Positions 60,490 to 64,000 of a stretch of DNA of 64,000 nucleotides are shown piece after piece. The notes below the pieces were generated by a model, which saw only the letters and a list, made by a program, of their open reading frames with translations, was not told where the DNA came from and did no database searches. Numbering within the stretch: position 1 is the stretch's first letter; each line of letters begins with the position of its first letter. Source of the stretch: Sphagnum compactum (Eukaryota; Bryophyta; Sphagnopsida; Sphagnales). The stretch covers positions 11,528,271 to 11,592,270 of the forward strand of contig OZ234499.1 in NCBI GenBank assembly GCA_965153455.1. Reading direction: 5' to 3'. The position numbers were made by a program, and so were the translations under genes.

Positions 60490-61700
60490 ACCTATGTTAA
60501 GTTACTTTCAACTATTTTAGGGCTACTTTTCATTATTCTAAGTTATTTCACCTTACATTATTTACGACTATCTATGGCTATTTTTCGTTTTTTTGGTTAT
60601 TTTTAATTATTTCACCTTAAGTTATTTTTGGTTATTTTATTATTATTTTAGGTTATTTCACCTTAGGCTATTTTCGACTATTGTAAGTTTTTTTTGTTAT
60701 TCTATGTTATTTTTTGTTATAGTAAGTTATTTCACTTTAGGTTATTTGCGGCTATTATAAGTTATTTTTTACTATTATAAGTTATTTCATCTTAAGCTAT
60801 TTTCGACTATGTTAAGTAATAGTTGGTTATTCTATTGATGGCTATTCGTGGCTATTTTATTGACGGTTATTTTATTGGTGGCTATTTTATTGGTGGCTAT
60901 TCTATTGATAGTTATTTTATTGATGGCTATTGGTTATTGTTCTATTGGTGGCTATTATATTGGTGGTTATTGGTTATTGTTTTATTGGTGGCTATTTTAT
61001 TAATGACGATTAATGGTTATTAGTGATTATTATATTAGTGGCTATTGGTGGCTATTTTATTAATGACTATTGGTGACTATTTTATTAATGGCTATTGGTG
61101 ATTATTTTATTAATGGCTATTGGTGGCTATTAGTGGTTATTAATGGTTATTATATTAGGGGCTATTGTTGGTTGTTCTATTATAGGCCATTGGTGGTTAT
61201 CTTATTAGTGGTTATTGATGATTATTCTAATGGTGGCTATTAATGGTTGTTGGTGGCTATTCTATTAGTGGTTATTGATGGTTATTTTATTAGTGGTTTT
61301 TTTTGTTATTATAGGTTATATTATAACTATTGGTGGTTATTTTATTATAAATTATTTTTGGTTACTTTACCTTAAGTCATTATATTTTATTTTAGATTAT
61401 TTTAATTTTCATATTAAGATAAAATAATTTATAATAACATAAAATATAATGACCTTGAATAACCTAAAATATAACTTGAAATAACATATATTAACTTAAA
61501 ATAAAATAACCTAAGGTATAGCCTAAGGTTAGCTGAATAATTTAACTAAAAGAAATTTAAAGTAAAAAGCCTATAATAGGTTAGCTAGGATACCTTAAGA
61601 TAGAATAATGTATAATAATTTATAATAACTTAGGGCATAAGTTAGAATAACTAAGGTAACGTAAAATAATATAAGGTATATCATAAAATTACATAAGGTA
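60490..61700. repeat. 1.2-kb foldback with tandem 'ggtggctattttattaatg' core
   Basis: Left part (60490-60830) has roughly 45-base units 'aagttatttcaccttaggtt', 'attttcgactattataagtt'. The core (60830-61320) has many 'tattggtggctattttatta' and 'atggttattagtg' variants of 12-24 bases. The right part (61380-61700) reads 'aataacctaaaatataactt', 'gaaataacataaa', the reverse complement style of the left part. As a whole it can fold back on itself. Its Tyr/Trp/Gly-rich open frame is a by-product. Confidence 0.7.
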
Positions 61701-64000
61701 TTTGAAACAACAACATAAAAATAGACCTATTTACCACAATACATTATAATAATGAATTGTGTCAACTAGTAGTGAAACACGATGTTTACATAATGATATT
61801 ATAATGAAATAACTTTACCCATGGTGAAATCACTAAAATGCAATGAACTTATTTCACTTTTAAAGTCCCAAAGTGATTTAGGCTAATGAACCACACCCCA
61901 TTTTTGTACTAGTGTTAATCCCATTTGAAATTGTACTGTTGTTTGTTTTCAAAGCTTTCTTCACATTCATGTTCTAAAAATTGCAAAGTTTCATTCACAT
62001 TTGAAAAATATGTTTAAAAATTTGATTCAACCAACTATTCAAACAAATTGGGGAACACTTGGGAATTTGAACACATTAGGAGCACCATTAGAAACCTTGT
62101 GTGAACAAAATGGGAACATGGTGAAAACATTAAAATCAAATAATCTAACCACCCTCCACCCCCCTTAAAGAAACAAAACCTAGGAAGGTGACTTCAGTTT
62201 TATTCCAAATGACATGAAAAAATAGGGAAGGGTGTAATCATAATCAAAGGAGCCAAAAACCATGTTGAATGACCACAAAATTGATAACTTTGTTACATAT
62301 ATGTACATGGTGCCAATTTAATGCCACGATAACAATGGGAATTTGTGTTAAATGATTAATATGAACATTGATTCATTCAAATTAAAAATTCATTTAATCT
62401 AATTTTGGGTTTGATTTTAGTAAAGAATTTTGAACTTGCATAACAATTTTGCTAAAAGTAGTCAATTTAGCATATGGTTAAGAAGACTTTTTTTAAAAAA
62501 AATTGATGGTAAAAAAATTAAATGATAGTAATCTATTATGCACACTAAAAAACACTCTCAATTAAAAAATTATGGAATTTCAAATTTTTAAAATTTCAAA
62601 ACATGTTTCAAATTCTCAAAATTTCAAAAGTTTTTTACCACATGTAAATAGGGTGTAATGTACATAATATATAAAACAAAGTTGTAGGTTATAATATAAG
62701 ACATTAAAACTTAAGTAGTTAACATATTCTGGTATGATTTCAAATTCCAATAATTTTGCAAGATGAAATGCAAATTTTGCACTTTGAAAATTTCATATTT
62801 AGTCAATAACAATAACACAAAACATGTGATATATTGAGACAACTATATGTACTTTTAATAACAAGTTGCAAAATATTTCATTCAAAAATTTGTTCATATG
62901 AACAAATGAAAATGACTAAAACAAAACTTACATTCAAATTTTATAAAGTAATCCTAAATCGGAACCTATTAACATGTTTTGACTTGGTGGCACAATTTAT
63001 TGATTTTTAAAAAATATTCCTTACATTTAAACAGGTTTCTTAGAATTCATTATGATAATATACTTAGAATATATCTAATATATTTTTAAATGTATTTATA
63101 ATATACTCATAATATGCTATTATTTTGTAGCAAACTAAAAAATACCCTTTTTTCTCTTATGTTTCTTAAAATATACAAGTAGCGACCGCCCCATGAAACA
63201 AAATTGGCCATCTTAAGTGCATGTTGAGCCATGTCATTAAGTGCATGAATATTTTATTCTTAAAATTTTTTTGTGATCATTTTTAACTTGGGTTGATACC
63301 CTTTATCAAGAGCATGGGTACCTATACCATAATACATTACTCATTGTTATAAGCTGATTACCAATTGGGAAAGGTTCTAATTAAGGTCAATTAAACAAAG
63401 GAATAAATTAAGTTAAATGAATTTAAACAATTTGAAAAGTTTCATACTTATTAAAAGTATCAATACATATGGAGGGGCCAATTCATTTTTGCGCTTATTG
63501 ATAAGGGTCCATTAAAATGGTGATTGTAGTGACAACATCTTTCAAGCAAGTTCAATTTTTTAATGTCAAGGAATTGGGTTCCTTTCATCACTAGTTCAAT
63601 TGCATTAACTTTTTTAATAATGAAATATAATGAACCCAAAGTGAATCATTTGGATTTAGCTACTATTATTTTTGTTTCCACAAATTTTTATTGCAACATC
63701 ATTTATTAGGAAATAAATATTCTACTTTTTCAAAATTTAGATACAATTTTTTCAAATTTTCTTACAACTTGCACTTTGATGTTTTTCATAACATTGACAT
63801 GTATTCTAATATTCAAAACTTATTCTTCCAATTTTAATATTCAAACATTAGATTTTTCTAACAATTGATATAATAATTCACAACAAAACTACATTAAATT
63901 AACGAGTCAAGGACACTACAACCAATTCTTGGTGTCTTGTAAATTAAAAATACATTGTGTTGGCCAAAAGGAATGAATATTTAGCACAAGTGCACAATGT
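61701..64000. other. AT-rich spacer, no gene recognised
   Basis: No motif recognised on either strand to the end of the window. Confidence 0.4.

Overview
The window looks like nuclear DNA of a seedless or gymnosperm-grade land plant with a large, gene-poor genome. The evidence: one clearly intact intron-bearing gene in 64 kb (an AAAP/ProT-type amino acid transporter with seven exons and GT-AG introns), mostly AT-rich intergenic DNA, short tracts of the plant telomere-type motif TTTAGGG, many small foldback (MITE-like) elements, and a decayed insertion of plastid chlN at about 59.1-59.65 kb. chlN encodes a subunit of the light-independent protochlorophyllide reductase and is absent from angiosperm plastomes, so a fern, lycophyte, bryophyte or non-gnetophyte gymnosperm is more likely than a flowering plant. 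I cannot name the species.

Layout. 0-4.4 kb: AT-rich spacer with one diverged 0.35-kb MITE. 4.4-6.7 kb: three consecutive decayed fragments of an FCP1-homology (HAD-type, CTD-phosphatase-like) domain family, each with damaged catalytic motifs. 6.7-11.7 kb: AT-rich spacer with a 185-bp foldback. 11.75-16.8 kb: the proline-transporter-type gene on the minus strand (505 codons; TATA box near 16.78 kb, stop at 12.03 kb). A minisatellite sits in its last intron, a TIR element in its second intron, and a long leader carries an upstream ORF that overlaps the start codon. 17-31 kb: GC-richer promoter-side DNA, then a repeat-dense zone with many copies of an uncharacterised roughly 200-340 bp dispersed repeat, foldbacks and telomere-like motifs. 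28.6-29.5 kb: the best-preserved copy of the 0.4-kb MITE, followed by a degenerate tandem array. 31-45 kb: spacer with several degenerate short-unit tandem arrays and a small GC-rich island at 36.8-37.1 kb. 45.4-48.2 kb: a possible, unproven minus-strand gene. 48.2-59 kb: another MITE copy, an 87-bp tandem duplication and AT-rich spacer. 59-64 kb: the chlN fragment, a tRNA-like SINE candidate, a 1.2-kb foldback/tandem structure and AT-rich spacer.

Only the transporter can be said to function. No operon-like or defence system is visible. The most noteworthy items are the FCP1-like relic cluster with separately damaged catalytic positions, the chlN insertion whose two single-base indels leave the rest readable, the abundant unnamed repeat family, and the uORF overlapping the transporter start. 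All identifications come from reading the sequence and remembered family motifs; no search was run.
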